Positions 35,812-45,222 of a stretch of 64,000 nucleotides of DNA are shown here, in pieces (positions within the stretch are counted from its first letter, which is position 1; every line of letters starts with the position of its first letter). Below the pieces are notes generated by a model. The model did no database searches and had not been told where the DNA came from. It worked only from the letters and a program-made list of their open reading frames with translations. Both the position numbers and the translations under genes were made by a program. The DNA is taken from assembly GCA_028280615.1 (NCBI GenBank), contig JANQLK010000057.1:124001-188000 (forward strand), given 5' to 3'. The DNA comes from Woeseiaceae bacterium (GTDB lineage: Bacteria; Pseudomonadota; Gammaproteobacteria; Steroidobacterales; Woeseiaceae).

Positions 35812-35899
35812 GCCGCGGTCCGGAACCTCTCGGCAGGGGTGTCGTGCGACGGCCAACTAGCGGATGATACCGGGTATCTCCCGAACGCATATCCGGTCC

Positions 35900-37078
35900 A
35901 TGGCGCTTTCTCCCGCAGCATTGAACAGGCTTCGCGCCGACACGCCCGCCTGCGAACGTCTCATTCATTTCAACAACGCCGGCGCGTCGCTGATGCCGAA
36001 TCCCGTGTTCGAGGCTCTCACGGAGCAGCTCGAACTCGAGCGGCGCATTGGCGGTTACGAGGCCGCGGCCAGCGCGGCGGACAAACTCGACGGCCTGTAC
36101 ACGAGTCTGGCGAGGCTGCTCGGTGCCGAAGCTTCGGAGATCGCGTTCATCGAGAACGCGACCCGCGCCTGGGACATGGCGTTCTACGCCATGCCGCTCG
36201 AGCCCGGCGACCGGATCATCGTCCATTCGTCCGAGTACGCGTCGAGCTATCTCGCGTTTCTGCAGCTTAAAAAGCGGCGGGGCATCGAGATCGACATCGC
36301 GCCGTCGGACTCGAGCGGCCAGGTCGATGTCGATGCGCTGCCCGCGCTTGTCAGGCCGACGACGAAAATGATCAACCTCGTGCATATTCCGACCCAGGGC
36401 GGGCTCATCAACCCGGCCGAGGCCGTCGGCCGGTTCGCGCGCGAGCACGGGCTCACGTATTTCCTGGATGCCTGCCAGTCCGCCGGCCAGCTCGATCTCG
36501 ACATCGGCAGGCTGGGTTGCCACGTGCTGTCGGGCACGGGCCGCAAGTTCCTGCGCGGGCCGCGAGGCACGGGGTTCCTGTACGTATCGAACGAGATCGC
36601 CGACCGGCTCGACCCGCCGTTCATCGACATGCGTGCGGCGACCTGGACCTCGACGGCCGATTACGATCTCAGATCCGGCGCGCGCCGCTTCGAAAACTGG
36701 GAGAGCTTCGTGGCGGGGCGGATCGGGCTCGCCGCGGCCGTGGACTATGCGCTGGATATCGGACTGCTGGCAATCGAGGAGCGCGTACTTGAGCTCGGCG
36801 CGACGCTGCGCGACGAACTCGAGGCAATCGATGGCGTCGAACTGCTCGACCAGGGCGAGCGCAAGTGCGGCATCGTCACGTTTCGAACGGAGAGGGAATC
36901 GGCAAGCAATCTGGCCGCGCGGCTACGCGCGGCGCGCGTGAACGTATCGGTCACCGACACGGCCTCGGCGCGCCTCGATCTCGAGGCGCGCGGCATCGAC
37001 GAGCTGGCCCGGGCGTCGGTGCACTACTACAACACGGACGACGAGATCGGGCGTTTCGTGGAGCTGGTCGGCGGCTAG
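35900..37078 (+). CDS. Class V aminotransferase-fold PLP enzyme
   Basis: PLP-dependent enzyme of about 392 residues in the NifS/Csd/isopenicillin-epimerase-like branch. Landmarks are LIHFNNAGASLMP at the N-terminus, FIENATRAWDMAFY, LDACQSAGQLDLD (Asp and Gln facing PLP) and SGTGRKFLRGPRGTGFLY, whose Lys forms the Schiff base. The reaction could be desulfuration, aminotransfer or elimination; context gives no clue. The ATG at 35900 is my choice; 35864 in the same frame would add 12 poorly coding residues, and neither has a strong ribosome site. Confidence 0.88.
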   Translation: MALSPAALNRLRADTPACERLIHFNNAGASLMPNPVFEALTEQLELERRIGGYEAAASAADKLDGLYTSLARLLGAEASEIAFIENATRAWDMAFYAMPLEPGDRIIVHSSEYASSYLAFLQLKKRRGIEIDIAPSDSSGQVDVDALPALVRPTTKMINLVHIPTQGGLINPAEAVGRFAREHGLTYFLDACQSAGQLDLDIGRLGCHVLSGTGRKFLRGPRGTGFLYVSNEIADRLDPPFIDMRAATWTSTADYDLRSGARRFENWESFVAGRIGLAAAVDYALDIGLLAIEERVLELGATLRDELEAIDGVELLDQGERKCGIVTFRTERESASNLAARLRAARVNVSVTDTASARLDLEARGIDELARASVHYYNTDDEIGRFVELVGG

Positions 37079-37085
37079 CAGGGCG

Positions 37086-37628
37086 CTACGTCGACTCCTC
37101 GCTGAGCTCTTCCTCCAACCGCTGCCGCTCGATTTCGGAACTGTCGCCGCTGCCGAATACGAACTCGCCGGATGAGTAGCTGTCGCCGTAGGTCGCGACG
37201 ACGCTGACGGTCTGCCTCAATCCCGACACGAAGTCGTGCTCGGTCAGCGAACTCAAGGGGTGGATGAACGTACCCCAGAGCAGCCCCTGCGCGATGGCGT
37301 AACGCGCGTCGAGCGCCGAGTCGAAATTCGCCTGCATGAGTCTCGTGAGTTCGCCGTCCTCGAGCGCATCGGCAGGGCCTATGGGAATGACGATCCGCAT
37401 GCGGTCGGCGTAGGTGTCGTAGATGACCGCCGTGTCGAATCCGCCCGACGAAAACTGCCAGGTCGTTCCCGCGAGGCGGGCATCCCGATCGACGTCGAGA
37501 ATCAGCTCGCCGAGCCGCTCCGCGGTCATGCGGGAGTCGCTCTGCACCGACGGATCGGCCGGCTTCGAGCAGGCGGCGAAAACGCACAGGCCAAGCAGCG
37601 CGGTGACCAAGCGGGGCGAAAACGGCAT
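37086..37628 (-). CDS. Hypothetical lipoprotein
   Basis: This 180-residue predicted lipoprotein has the signal MPFSPRLVTALLGLC and lipobox FAAC (Cys19). The mature domain has alternating strands (AGTTWQFSSGGFDTAVIYD, RMRIVIPIGP) and ends in an acidic Glu-rich tail. I do not recognise the family. GAGGAG lies nine bases before the ATG. It is convergent with the PLP-enzyme gene, with seven bases between stops. Confidence 0.78.
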   Translation of the reverse strand: MPFSPRLVTALLGLCVFAACSKPADPSVQSDSRMTAERLGELILDVDRDARLAGTTWQFSSGGFDTAVIYDTYADRMRIVIPIGPADALEDGELTRLMQANFDSALDARYAIAQGLLWGTFIHPLSSLTEHDFVSGLRQTVSVVATYGDSYSSGEFVFGSGDSSEIERQRLEEELSEEST

Positions 37629-38174
37629 GGCGGTGACTCCTCGAATGCGATCGGGGGCTCTCCATCGTACGGCAAACGGCGACGCCATGCGGTCGAGCCA
37701 CCTATCTGCATCTCGCCACTACGCAGCCGCAAACGGTGCCGCAATCGGGTTGAAACAACCGACCACAATAACGGCATCGAAGTCAGAAAAACCGCGGCAA
37801 CTGCGATGTCGCCTGAAGGCTTCCCGAAGTTGATCGAAGGAGAGCGGCAGCCGCACAGGGTACCCATTGCCGGTCGCGTCCGAAAGACGAAATTCGCCTC
37901 TTCGTCGACCACCCTGCCGGATCAAGCAGTTGCATTAGGCTACGGTTCTCGGAGACGCTGAAAACGGGAAAAACCGCGCAAATTTCCCGCTATATTAGTC
38001 AAAATGGTCAAACATGTAATAAAAGTGCCACATTTGACTTCCCTGTCCGACTTCGAGAGTCTCGTGCCTTAAGCGGTGCTCGAGACATGTCTCAACATCC
38101 GCGACGGGGATACAAATCGGAGAGTTGCACAGGTGCACACAAACTGCGCGTCGCGCTGCTACGCGAGGATCGGA
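37629..38174. other. Intergenic region at the left edge of the Rhs locus
   Basis: 546 bases without a recognisable gene. About 37700-37930 can be read on the minus strand as a short frame (containing FRLSDATGNGYPVRLPL), but no start or homology is convincing; it could be a gene remnant. About 37970-38040 is markedly AT-rich and includes an interrupted inverted repeat (GTCAAA near 37997 and TTTGAC near 38033). This is likely promoter or boundary sequence for the following repetitive gene. Confidence 0.5.
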
Positions 38175-40505
38175 ATGTACGAATTGAAACGCATGCCGGA
38201 CAATCTACTTCGGCATCTTTTTCTCATCCTCCTGCTGTGTACCCTCAACATTTCGGGAGAGGCAGCCGAGACGAAATACGATTTCGATCGCCTCGGTCGG
38301 CTGATCTTCGTTGAGTATCCGGACGGTTCGGCAATCGGCTACGGCTACGATGCCAACGGCAACAGGACGACAACTTACCGGGGGATTGCCGGTGCCGTCG
38401 GGATTCAGGGCTTCAGTCCATCGTCGGGGATTCCCGGGACGACTGTGACTATATCCGGTTCAGGCTTCGATCCGGTTCCGAACCAGAACGCCGTGGCCTT
38501 TAACGGCGTGCCCGCGGTTGTCAATTCAGCGACAACGACGGGTCTTCAAGTGACGGTCCCGGCAAACGCGCAGACGGGTCCCGTCTCGGTGGCTGCCGGC
38601 GGCAGCAGCGCGGTCGGTCCAGAGCCCTTTGTCGTTCACACCCCCGTGATCACATCGTTCTCACCGCAGTTCGTCAATCCGGCCGACACCGTAACGATAA
38701 TCGGCGGCAATCTGAACCTGGATCCGGGCACGACGGCGTTCTCGATACAGGGGACGGTCGCGACGCTCGTCTCGCTGAGCAACGACGGAGCTGACATCGT
38801 CGCGCCGGCCGTCTCCGGTCCGATCGTCGTAAGTACATCCTACGGGCAGGCAACGAGTGTCGGGTCGCTGGTTGTGTTGCCGACATCGATCGACCCGGCT
38901 GACGTTGTGGGTCTGGCGCCGTTGGATCCGGGTACGAGCCAGCATGTCTCCATCGGTGAGCCAGGCAAGAAGGTCGTATTCGAATTCGATGCGATCGCCA
39001 ACAAGCGGCTGGCATTTCGTATTCTGTCCATCAGCACCGTTCCAGCCTCGTCCAGTGTGGGCTATCAGCTCATTTCGCCGAGCGGCAGCGTCGCGCTGTC
39101 GGGCACGGTGTCGTCGTCGGGGCCGTCGACGATTGAGATACCTCCGCAGAGTGAGCCGGGTCGCTACCTGATGGTATTCGACTCGCTCTCCAATACCTCC
39201 GTCGATATGACCGCCAAGGTCGAGCTGTATCCGGAACTGGCGACGAACGGGTCGTCACTGAACTATGTCGGTTCGATTCCCGGCGCGCCTGAGACCTTCG
39301 TCTTCAACGCAACGGCCGGCGACGACCTCGGACTCGGGATCACGAACACGTCGGTATCGGCAGGCGCCAATATTTATCTTCGCGTGTACAGGCCGAGCGG
39401 CGGCCAGTGGAAGTTTCTCAACTGCCACGTGTCGAAGGACCCTGGCTGTTCGATGGACCTTCGCGATGTGCCGGAGACCGGCGAGTACGCACTGGAGATC
39501 GTGCCGGTTGCGTCGGGCGCGCTGGCGAACTACACGCTGACGCTGACGCACGCCGTGGCCGGCACGCTGACCCTGGATACGCCGCAGACGGTGACGCTGG
39601 CGTCGCCTGGGCAGCAGGCGCTGTTCGAGTTCACGGCGACGGCCGGGCAGACCGTTGCGGTGGGGATGGATTCAATTTCGACCACACCGGCAGGCAAGTG
39701 GGTTGATCTGCGGGTCTACGACGCGAGCGGTACCCAGCTTGCCTCGGCCGCCGGCAACGGCACGGCCGGGCTCAACCTGCATGACCTGGCTGCCGGCACT
39801 TACACGGTCCGGGTCTCGCCTCACGATGCCGCCACCGGTTCGGTACAGCTTCTGCTCGCGAGCGGCCTGAGTGCGGTCCTGCCGAGTGACGGTACCAGTC
39901 AGAGCTTTGCGGCGACATCGCCGAACCAGCACGGCTTTTTCACGTTCAACGCGACGGCCGGCGATGACCTCGGGCTCGGGATTACGAGCACGTCGGTATC
40001 GGCAGGCGCCAATATCTATCTCCGGGTGTACAGGCCGAGCGGCGGCCAGTGGAAGTTTCTCAACTGCCACGTGTCGAGGGACCCCGGCTGCGCGATGGAT
40101 CTTCGCGATGTGCCGGAGACCGGCGAATACCTGCTCAGGGTCCTGCCGTACGCGTCGAGCGCATTGGCGAGCTACACGCTGACGCTGTCGAACCCCGTGG
40201 CCGGCGCGTTGACACTTGGTACGCCGCAAACGGTGACGCTGGCGTCGCCTGGGCAGCAGGCGCTGTTCGAGTTCACGGCGACGGCCGGGCAGAACGTAGC
40301 GGTGGGGATAGACTCGATTTCAACCACACCGGCGGGCGAGAGGATTGACCTGAAGGTCTACGGCCCGGGCAGCACGCTGGTCGGCTCTACGGGCGGCACG
40401 AGCGCGGCAACGTTGAACCTGACCAATCTGGCGGCCGGCACCTACACGGTCTGGCTGTCATCGCCCGACGCCGCCACCGGCTCAACGGAGCTGCTGGTTG
40501 AATAA
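38175..40505 (+). CDS. Secreted repetitive protein with YD motif, IPT/TIG domains and prepeptidase-like repeats
   Basis: Predicted extracellular protein of 776 residues. A signal peptide (LFLILLLCTLNISGEAA) is followed at once by one YD-type repeat (YDFDRLGRL, YGYDANGNRT) as found in Rhs proteins. Two IPT/TIG-like immunoglobulin domains come next (about 75-240, IQGFSPSSGIPGTTVTISG). The C-terminal 500 residues are beta-sandwich domains resembling bacterial prepeptidase C-terminal modules, including two tandem 214-residue units nearly identical in sequence. GAGGA at 38165-38169 supports the ATG. It lies 132 bases before the Rhs gene. Role unknown: adhesin, Rhs accessory or remnant of a larger YD protein. 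Confidence 0.8.
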   Translation: MYELKRMPDNLLRHLFLILLLCTLNISGEAAETKYDFDRLGRLIFVEYPDGSAIGYGYDANGNRTTTYRGIAGAVGIQGFSPSSGIPGTTVTISGSGFDPVPNQNAVAFNGVPAVVNSATTTGLQVTVPANAQTGPVSVAAGGSSAVGPEPFVVHTPVITSFSPQFVNPADTVTIIGGNLNLDPGTTAFSIQGTVATLVSLSNDGADIVAPAVSGPIVVSTSYGQATSVGSLVVLPTSIDPADVVGLAPLDPGTSQHVSIGEPGKKVVFEFDAIANKRLAFRILSISTVPASSSVGYQLISPSGSVALSGTVSSSGPSTIEIPPQSEPGRYLMVFDSLSNTSVDMTAKVELYPELATNGSSLNYVGSIPGAPETFVFNATAGDDLGLGITNTSVSAGANIYLRVYRPSGGQWKFLNCHVSKDPGCSMDLRDVPETGEYALEIVPVASGALANYTLTLTHAVAGTLTLDTPQTVTLASPGQQALFEFTATAGQTVAVGMDSISTTPAGKWVDLRVYDASGTQLASAAGNGTAGLNLHDLAAGTYTVRVSPHDAATGSVQLLLASGLSAVLPSDGTSQSFAATSPNQHGFFTFNATAGDDLGLGITSTSVSAGANIYLRVYRPSGGQWKFLNCHVSRDPGCAMDLRDVPETGEYLLRVLPYASSALASYTLTLSNPVAGALTLGTPQTVTLASPGQQALFEFTATAGQNVAVGIDSISTTPAGERIDLKVYGPGSTLVGSTGGTSAATLNLTNLAAGTYTVWLSSPDAATGSTELLVE
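39306..40502 (+). repeat. Tandem 642-base intragenic repeat (about 1.9 units)
   Basis: The second unit starts at 39948, exactly 642 bases (214 codons) after the first. Long blocks are identical, for example those encoding SVSAGANIYLRVYRPSGGQW and LASPGQQALFEFTATAGQ. Frame is preserved, so unequal crossing-over would change domain number without breaking the gene. Confidence 0.88.
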
Positions 40506-40637
40506 GTCCGCCACCGTAGAGGAGATTCGGGAGCGATTCGGCATAAGGGTGAACGGTCGCCGCTACCGCTATCTACCGACTATGCCTCGAACTATCGCGA
40601 CGGTATGCAAACCATATTCTGCACGAAGGGTAGCTCG

Positions 40638-43600
40638 ATGAACCGAAATCAGATTCGATTGACGATAGTGTTCAATGCCTGCGTTGCTCTCGCGCTGGCG
40701 TCGGCAAACGCCTCGGCGCAAGGTTATCCTGCCGAATGCAAGCCGGTCGGCGCCGCCAGCTGCGCGACCGTTCGCCCATCGGACCTGGAGTACTACGCCC
40801 AGCTTTGTGAGGATGCGCGCTATTTTCCGTCGGAAAACCAAGCGGCCGAGCATACGTTCACCAACTGGTTCGGCACCCACCCGGGCTGCCCGGCGCCGAC
40901 CAAGCTAGCGCTGGGTTGGGCCGACGACGACATAGGCGTCTGCGGCGGTTTCTCTAACTGCACGCCGCCCGACGTAACATTTACGAGGCTGTGCCCCGGA
41001 GAATCGCACGGCCCCTACCCGATAACGGAGGCGGGAAATGAGGTAGTAACCTACTCTCTCTATCGAGTAACGACGTATGTCACGCCCCCTTCCTGCACGG
41101 CGCAGGTACACGATCGTCCGCCACTCGGCGACGTGCTGGCCCCAGGCCTGGTGCGCGCAACGAGGTCTATCGAGTGTCCTGACGGCTACACGAAGGAGGG
41201 CACCGGCGACGACCAGTTTTGTAAGCGCAACGACGAAGATTTCGATGCCGGAAAAAACCTGGGCTGTCCGAAAAAGGCACTAGGACAATGTTCCGACGGC
41301 AATCCGATCAATATCGGTACGGGAAACAAGTACCAGGTCGAGACCGACTATTCCGGCGCCGGCCCGAATCCGCTCAGGTTTCAGCGCATTTACAACAGTT
41401 TCGCGGCACTCTCACGGTCGCCGAACGGTCTTCATCGCTTTGCTACGACCAACAGCGCCAGGCCGATTGCCGCGTTCCTGGACCCGAACCAATCGAGCAG
41501 CGGCAAGGCGATGGCGTTGGACTCGATCGGCGCCAACTGGCGACATACCTACCAGCGGGGCGTCGTCGAAACGTCAACGCCGGCTCTCCGTAGCGTCGCG
41601 CTCTACCGGCATGACGGAGCTGTACTGGTGTTCAATGAGTACAACGGTTCCTGGGTTGCGGACGCTGACGTCAACTACACGGTCACGAAGCTTCCGAACG
41701 CCACTGCCACCGCGGCTTGGGAGGTCAGGACGCCGTCCGATTCGATTGAGACATACAACGGGCTTGGTCAGCTGGTGAGCATCGCCAACCGGGCCGGTGT
41801 CACGACGACGGTGCACTATGACGACATCGGGCGTATCGACAGGGTGACTGACCAGTTCGGCCGCGAACTCGATTTCGCGTACGCCGCGGAGCCTCAGCCC
41901 GGCGTGGCATGGTGGGAGGATCCGTCGCTCGTCAACCAGATCGAGTCAATCACGGACCCGGCCGGCAACACGTACACCTACGGCTACGGTGCCGGCGGCA
42001 AGCTGACGTCCGTCACGTACCCGGATACGAATGTCAGAGAGTATCGCTACGACAACGCGACTTTTCCGTTCGCCCTGACGGCTATCATCGACGGCAATCT
42101 CGAGCAGTTTGCGACATTTGCCTACGACAGCGATGGCCGCGCGAGGCTGTCGTATCACGGGCAGGGCCCGGAAATCGCCGAGCGCGTGGACGTGGCATAC
42201 ACCAAGACCAGTTCGTTTGCCCAGTACTTTTCCGTTGCGAGCGCAGCCGTCACATTCGGCGACGGTTCTCCCACATCGTACTCGAAGACCACCCAGGTCG
42301 GCCGCAGGCTCGGCGTCGCCAAGATGAACAGTATGACGCAGGGTGGCACTTCAGAAGCTCGAACCTACGATGCTCGAGGTAACGTCGAGCGGCACACCGA
42401 TCTCAACGGCAATACGACGTACCGGACATACAACTCACGCAACCTCGAGACCTTACGCCGCGAGGCCGAGAACGACCCGCTCGAACGGCAGGTGACGACG
42501 ACCTGGCATCCGACCTATCGCCTTCGCGACGTCATCACCGAGCCGAACCGAACCATCGACTACGATTACTACGCTAACGGCGACGTGCAGCAGGTCACGA
42601 TCACGTCGCTCAACAGCTCCGGCAGCGAGGACCTGTCCACCGACGGCAACCGGACGCGGATCTGGAACTACCAGTACAACGCCCATGGTCAGGCGACGAG
42701 CATCGACGGTCCGCGCGTGGACGTCACGGATGTCACGACGCTCGACTATTACGACGATCCGGCCTGTCCCGCGGGCAACGGCGAGTGCGGCCAGCTCGAG
42801 TTCGTCATCGACGCCGAGGGCAACCGCACCGACTTCGACGAGTACTATGCGGACGGCCGCCTGAAAAAGATGACCGACCCCAACGGCCTCGTGACGCAGT
42901 ACGAGTACGACGCCCGCCGCCGGCTGACGAGGGTCACGCTGACCGACGGCTCGACCAGCCGCGTAACCCAGTACAGCTACGACAACGCAGGCCAGGTCGA
43001 TCGGGTGACGTACCCGAACGGCCTCGTGCTCGACTTCGAGTGGACGTCGGCCCACCTGCTTGACTACGTCGAAGACAACCTCGGCAACCGCATCGACTAC
43101 GCCTACGATGCGCACGGCAACCGCACCGTCGAGAACCGCCTGGACCCCGCGGGCGTGATCCGCAACGCGCTCGCGACAAGCTACGACGACTTCGGCTTCG
43201 TCGACACGGTCACGAGCGGCACGCTCGCCGCCGGCAACGCGATCACGACCGATTTCGACTACGACCCGCTGGGGAACCTGGACAGCGTCACGGACGCCAA
43301 CGCGAGCGTCACGGACTACTTCGTCGACGCGCTGGGCCGGGCGCACAGGGTTACCGACGCGCTGGCCAACGACACCGACTACGGCTTCGACAGCCAGGAC
43401 AACGTCACGCTCGTCACGGCCCCGAACGGTGCGACGACGTCGCTGCCCCACGACGGTCTGGGCAACCTGGATCAGGAGCTGAGCCCGGACCGCGGTGCGA
43501 TCGACCTGGACTACGACGACGCCGGCAACCTCCGCGTGAAGCTCGACGCCCGCGGTCTCGAGACCCAATACGCTTACGATGCGCTCAACCGCGTAACGAC

Positions 43601-45218
43601 GATCACGCTCGACGGCGGTGCAACGATCGATTACAGCTACGACGATGCCGCGACCAACGGCCGCGGCCGGCTGCGGCGCATTACCGACCCGAGCGGCGAG
43701 ACGAGCTGGAGCTACAACGCCTACGGCGAGGTGATCTCGACGACCCGGACCATCGGCACGGTGACGCTGACGACGGACTACCAGTACCACCCTAACGGTC
43801 AGCTCGAGTGGCTCAGGCTGCCGTCCGGCAGGACGGTGTACTACGGCTACACCGGTCACCTGCCGGCGAGCGTCACGGTGGACACCGAGACCGTGCTTCA
43901 GAGCGTCGCCTACGAGCCGTTCGGTCCGGTCAAGTCCTGGGCCTGGGGCAACGGGACATCGAGCAGCCGGAGCTACGACACGCGCGGCCTGCTGACGAGC
44001 CAGAGCCTGGCGTCCTATACCCGCACGCTGGGCTACGACGCGGTCGGCAACTTGAACTCAGTCGACGACGGCCGGCCGCCGGGCCAGATCGACTACACCG
44101 AGCTGGTGCCGCAGGCGGGCAATTTCGATTACACGCTAGTGGCGTTCTCCAACCGGGTCGACAGCGTGGCCGGGCCGGTGGCGAAGAGCTACGTCTACGA
44201 CGCGGCCGGCAACACGACGAGCGACGGGAGTCACAGCTACGGTTACGACGATCGGGGACGGCTGACGTCCGTCGATGCCGGGGCGACCGCGAGCTATCAG
44301 CACAATGGCTCGGGGCAGCGGGTCCGCAAGGACGCCGGCTCGTCAACGACGTTGTTCGTCTACGATGAGGCCGGCCAGCTGCTCGGCGAGTACGATGCGG
44401 CCGGCACGCCAATCCGCGAGCACGTCTGGTTCGAGGGCGCGCCGGTGGCGGTGCTGAGCGGCACGGACGTTTACTACGTGCACACCGACCACCTGGGGAC
44501 GCCCAGAGCGATTACGGAGGGTACAACCGAGATCTGGCGTTGGGCGTCGACGCCGTTTGGCTGGAATCAGGCCGATGAGGACCCGGATGGGAATGGGACT
44601 TCGTTCACGTACAACCTGAGGTTTCCGGGGCAGTATTACGATGAGGAGACCGGGCTGCATTACAACTACTTCAGGACCTACGATCCGAGTACGGGTAGAT
44701 ATCTCGAATCCGATCCGATCGGGCTTAATGGTGGGTTGAATACGTTCGCCTACGTAAATGGCAATCCTTTGTCGTTTTCCGATCCACAAGGTTTGCAGCC
44801 AGTCTGTTTCGCTTGGCCTGTCGGGACAGCTGCGTGCGCCGGCGCAGCTGCGGTCGCAGGATATAGGGCATATCGGGCGTACCGGGCAGCCATGGCCATT
44901 GATGCCGCCATCGAGGACGCGATGGCTGCAACGCAATCTGACGACGATGCGTGCGAAGATGATGCTGAAGATGACTACTTGAAGGACTGCGCGGATCAGC
45001 TAGAGGCCGAACAAGATGACTGCTATGACACCTACGGCGAATTGATCGGACCAGAGCGCGACCAAATTATCTCAGCATGTCTGGCCAGAGCGAGTGCTCG
45101 ATTTTCGTACTGCACTTCCAACAAGGGAGATATGTCTGATGCTCCTGGGCCATTCACAGATGCTGACTGGGAAGGGTATCCAACAATACGTGAGCTTCGA
45201 AAAAAATCTAAGCGATAG
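40638..45218 (+). CDS. Rhs/YD-repeat polymorphic-toxin-like protein with variable C-terminal tip
   Basis: This 1526-residue protein has a Sec signal peptide (VFNACVALALASANASAQ). A Cys-containing N-terminal region follows (about 30-215), then an Rhs entry motif NPINIGTGNKYQVETDYSG and about a thousand residues of YD repeats. The Rhs core ends in GLHYNYFRTYDPSTGRYLES, DPIGLNGGLN and DPQGL (1382-1386). The last 140 residues are the variable tip: a hydrophobic Ala/Tyr/Arg stretch (AGYRAYRAYRAAMAIDAAI), an acidic run, then spaced cysteines (DCADQLEAEQDDC, ACLARASARFSYC). No nuclease motif is recognisable. The tip DNA is visibly AT-richer than the core. No VgrG, PAAR or other T6SS marker is nearby. 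Confidence 0.9.
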   Translation: MNRNQIRLTIVFNACVALALASANASAQGYPAECKPVGAASCATVRPSDLEYYAQLCEDARYFPSENQAAEHTFTNWFGTHPGCPAPTKLALGWADDDIGVCGGFSNCTPPDVTFTRLCPGESHGPYPITEAGNEVVTYSLYRVTTYVTPPSCTAQVHDRPPLGDVLAPGLVRATRSIECPDGYTKEGTGDDQFCKRNDEDFDAGKNLGCPKKALGQCSDGNPINIGTGNKYQVETDYSGAGPNPLRFQRIYNSFAALSRSPNGLHRFATTNSARPIAAFLDPNQSSSGKAMALDSIGANWRHTYQRGVVETSTPALRSVALYRHDGAVLVFNEYNGSWVADADVNYTVTKLPNATATAAWEVRTPSDSIETYNGLGQLVSIANRAGVTTTVHYDDIGRIDRVTDQFGRELDFAYAAEPQPGVAWWEDPSLVNQIESITDPAGNTYTYGYGAGGKLTSVTYPDTNVREYRYDNATFPFALTAIIDGNLEQFATFAYDSDGRARLSYHGQGPEIAERVDVAYTKTSSFAQYFSVASAAVTFGDGSPTSYSKTTQVGRRLGVAKMNSMTQGGTSEARTYDARGNVERHTDLNGNTTYRTYNSRNLETLRREAENDPLERQVTTTWHPTYRLRDVITEPNRTIDYDYYANGDVQQVTITSLNSSGSEDLSTDGNRTRIWNYQYNAHGQATSIDGPRVDVTDVTTLDYYDDPACPAGNGECGQLEFVIDAEGNRTDFDEYYADGRLKKMTDPNGLVTQYEYDARRRLTRVTLTDGSTSRVTQYSYDNAGQVDRVTYPNGLVLDFEWTSAHLLDYVEDNLGNRIDYAYDAHGNRTVENRLDPAGVIRNALATSYDDFGFVDTVTSGTLAAGNAITTDFDYDPLGNLDSVTDANASVTDYFVDALGRAHRVTDALANDTDYGFDSQDNVTLVTAPNGATTSLPHDGLGNLDQELSPDRGAIDLDYDDAGNLRVKLDARGLETQYAYDALNRVTTITLDGGATIDYSYDDAATNGRGRLRRITDPSGETSWSYNAYGEVISTTRTIGTVTLTTDYQYHPNGQLEWLRLPSGRTVYYGYTGHLPASVTVDTETVLQSVAYEPFGPVKSWAWGNGTSSSRSYDTRGLLTSQSLASYTRTLGYDAVGNLNSVDDGRPPGQIDYTELVPQAGNFDYTLVAFSNRVDSVAGPVAKSYVYDAAGNTTSDGSHSYGYDDRGRLTSVDAGATASYQHNGSGQRVRKDAGSSTTLFVYDEAGQLLGEYDAAGTPIREHVWFEGAPVAVLSGTDVYYVHTDHLGTPRAITEGTTEIWRWASTPFGWNQADEDPDGNGTSFTYNLRFPGQYYDEETGLHYNYFRTYDPSTGRYLESDPIGLNGGLNTFAYVNGNPLSFSDPQGLQPVCFAWPVGTAACAGAAAVAGYRAYRAYRAAMAIDAAIEDAMAATQSDDDACEDDAEDDYLKDCADQLEAEQDDCYDTYGELIGPERDQIISACLARASARFSYCTSNKGDMSDAPGPFTDADWEGYPTIRELRKKSKR

Positions 45219-45222
45219 TGCA

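Noticed and set aside
37526..37925. Minus-strand small gene upstream of the lipoprotein gene
   Set aside because: Two overlapping frames compete, neither has a ribosome site or known motif; left as possible remnant only.
42453..43859. 468-codon open frame antisense to the Rhs core
   Set aside because: Arises from the repetitive YD codons read backwards (long Val/Arg/Val runs); a similar shadow recurs opposite the duplicated fragment near 46265-46855.
40638..45218. Type VI secretion Rhs effector
   Set aside because: The protein has a Sec signal and no PAAR, VgrG or T6SS gene is in the window; Sec-dependent export fits better.
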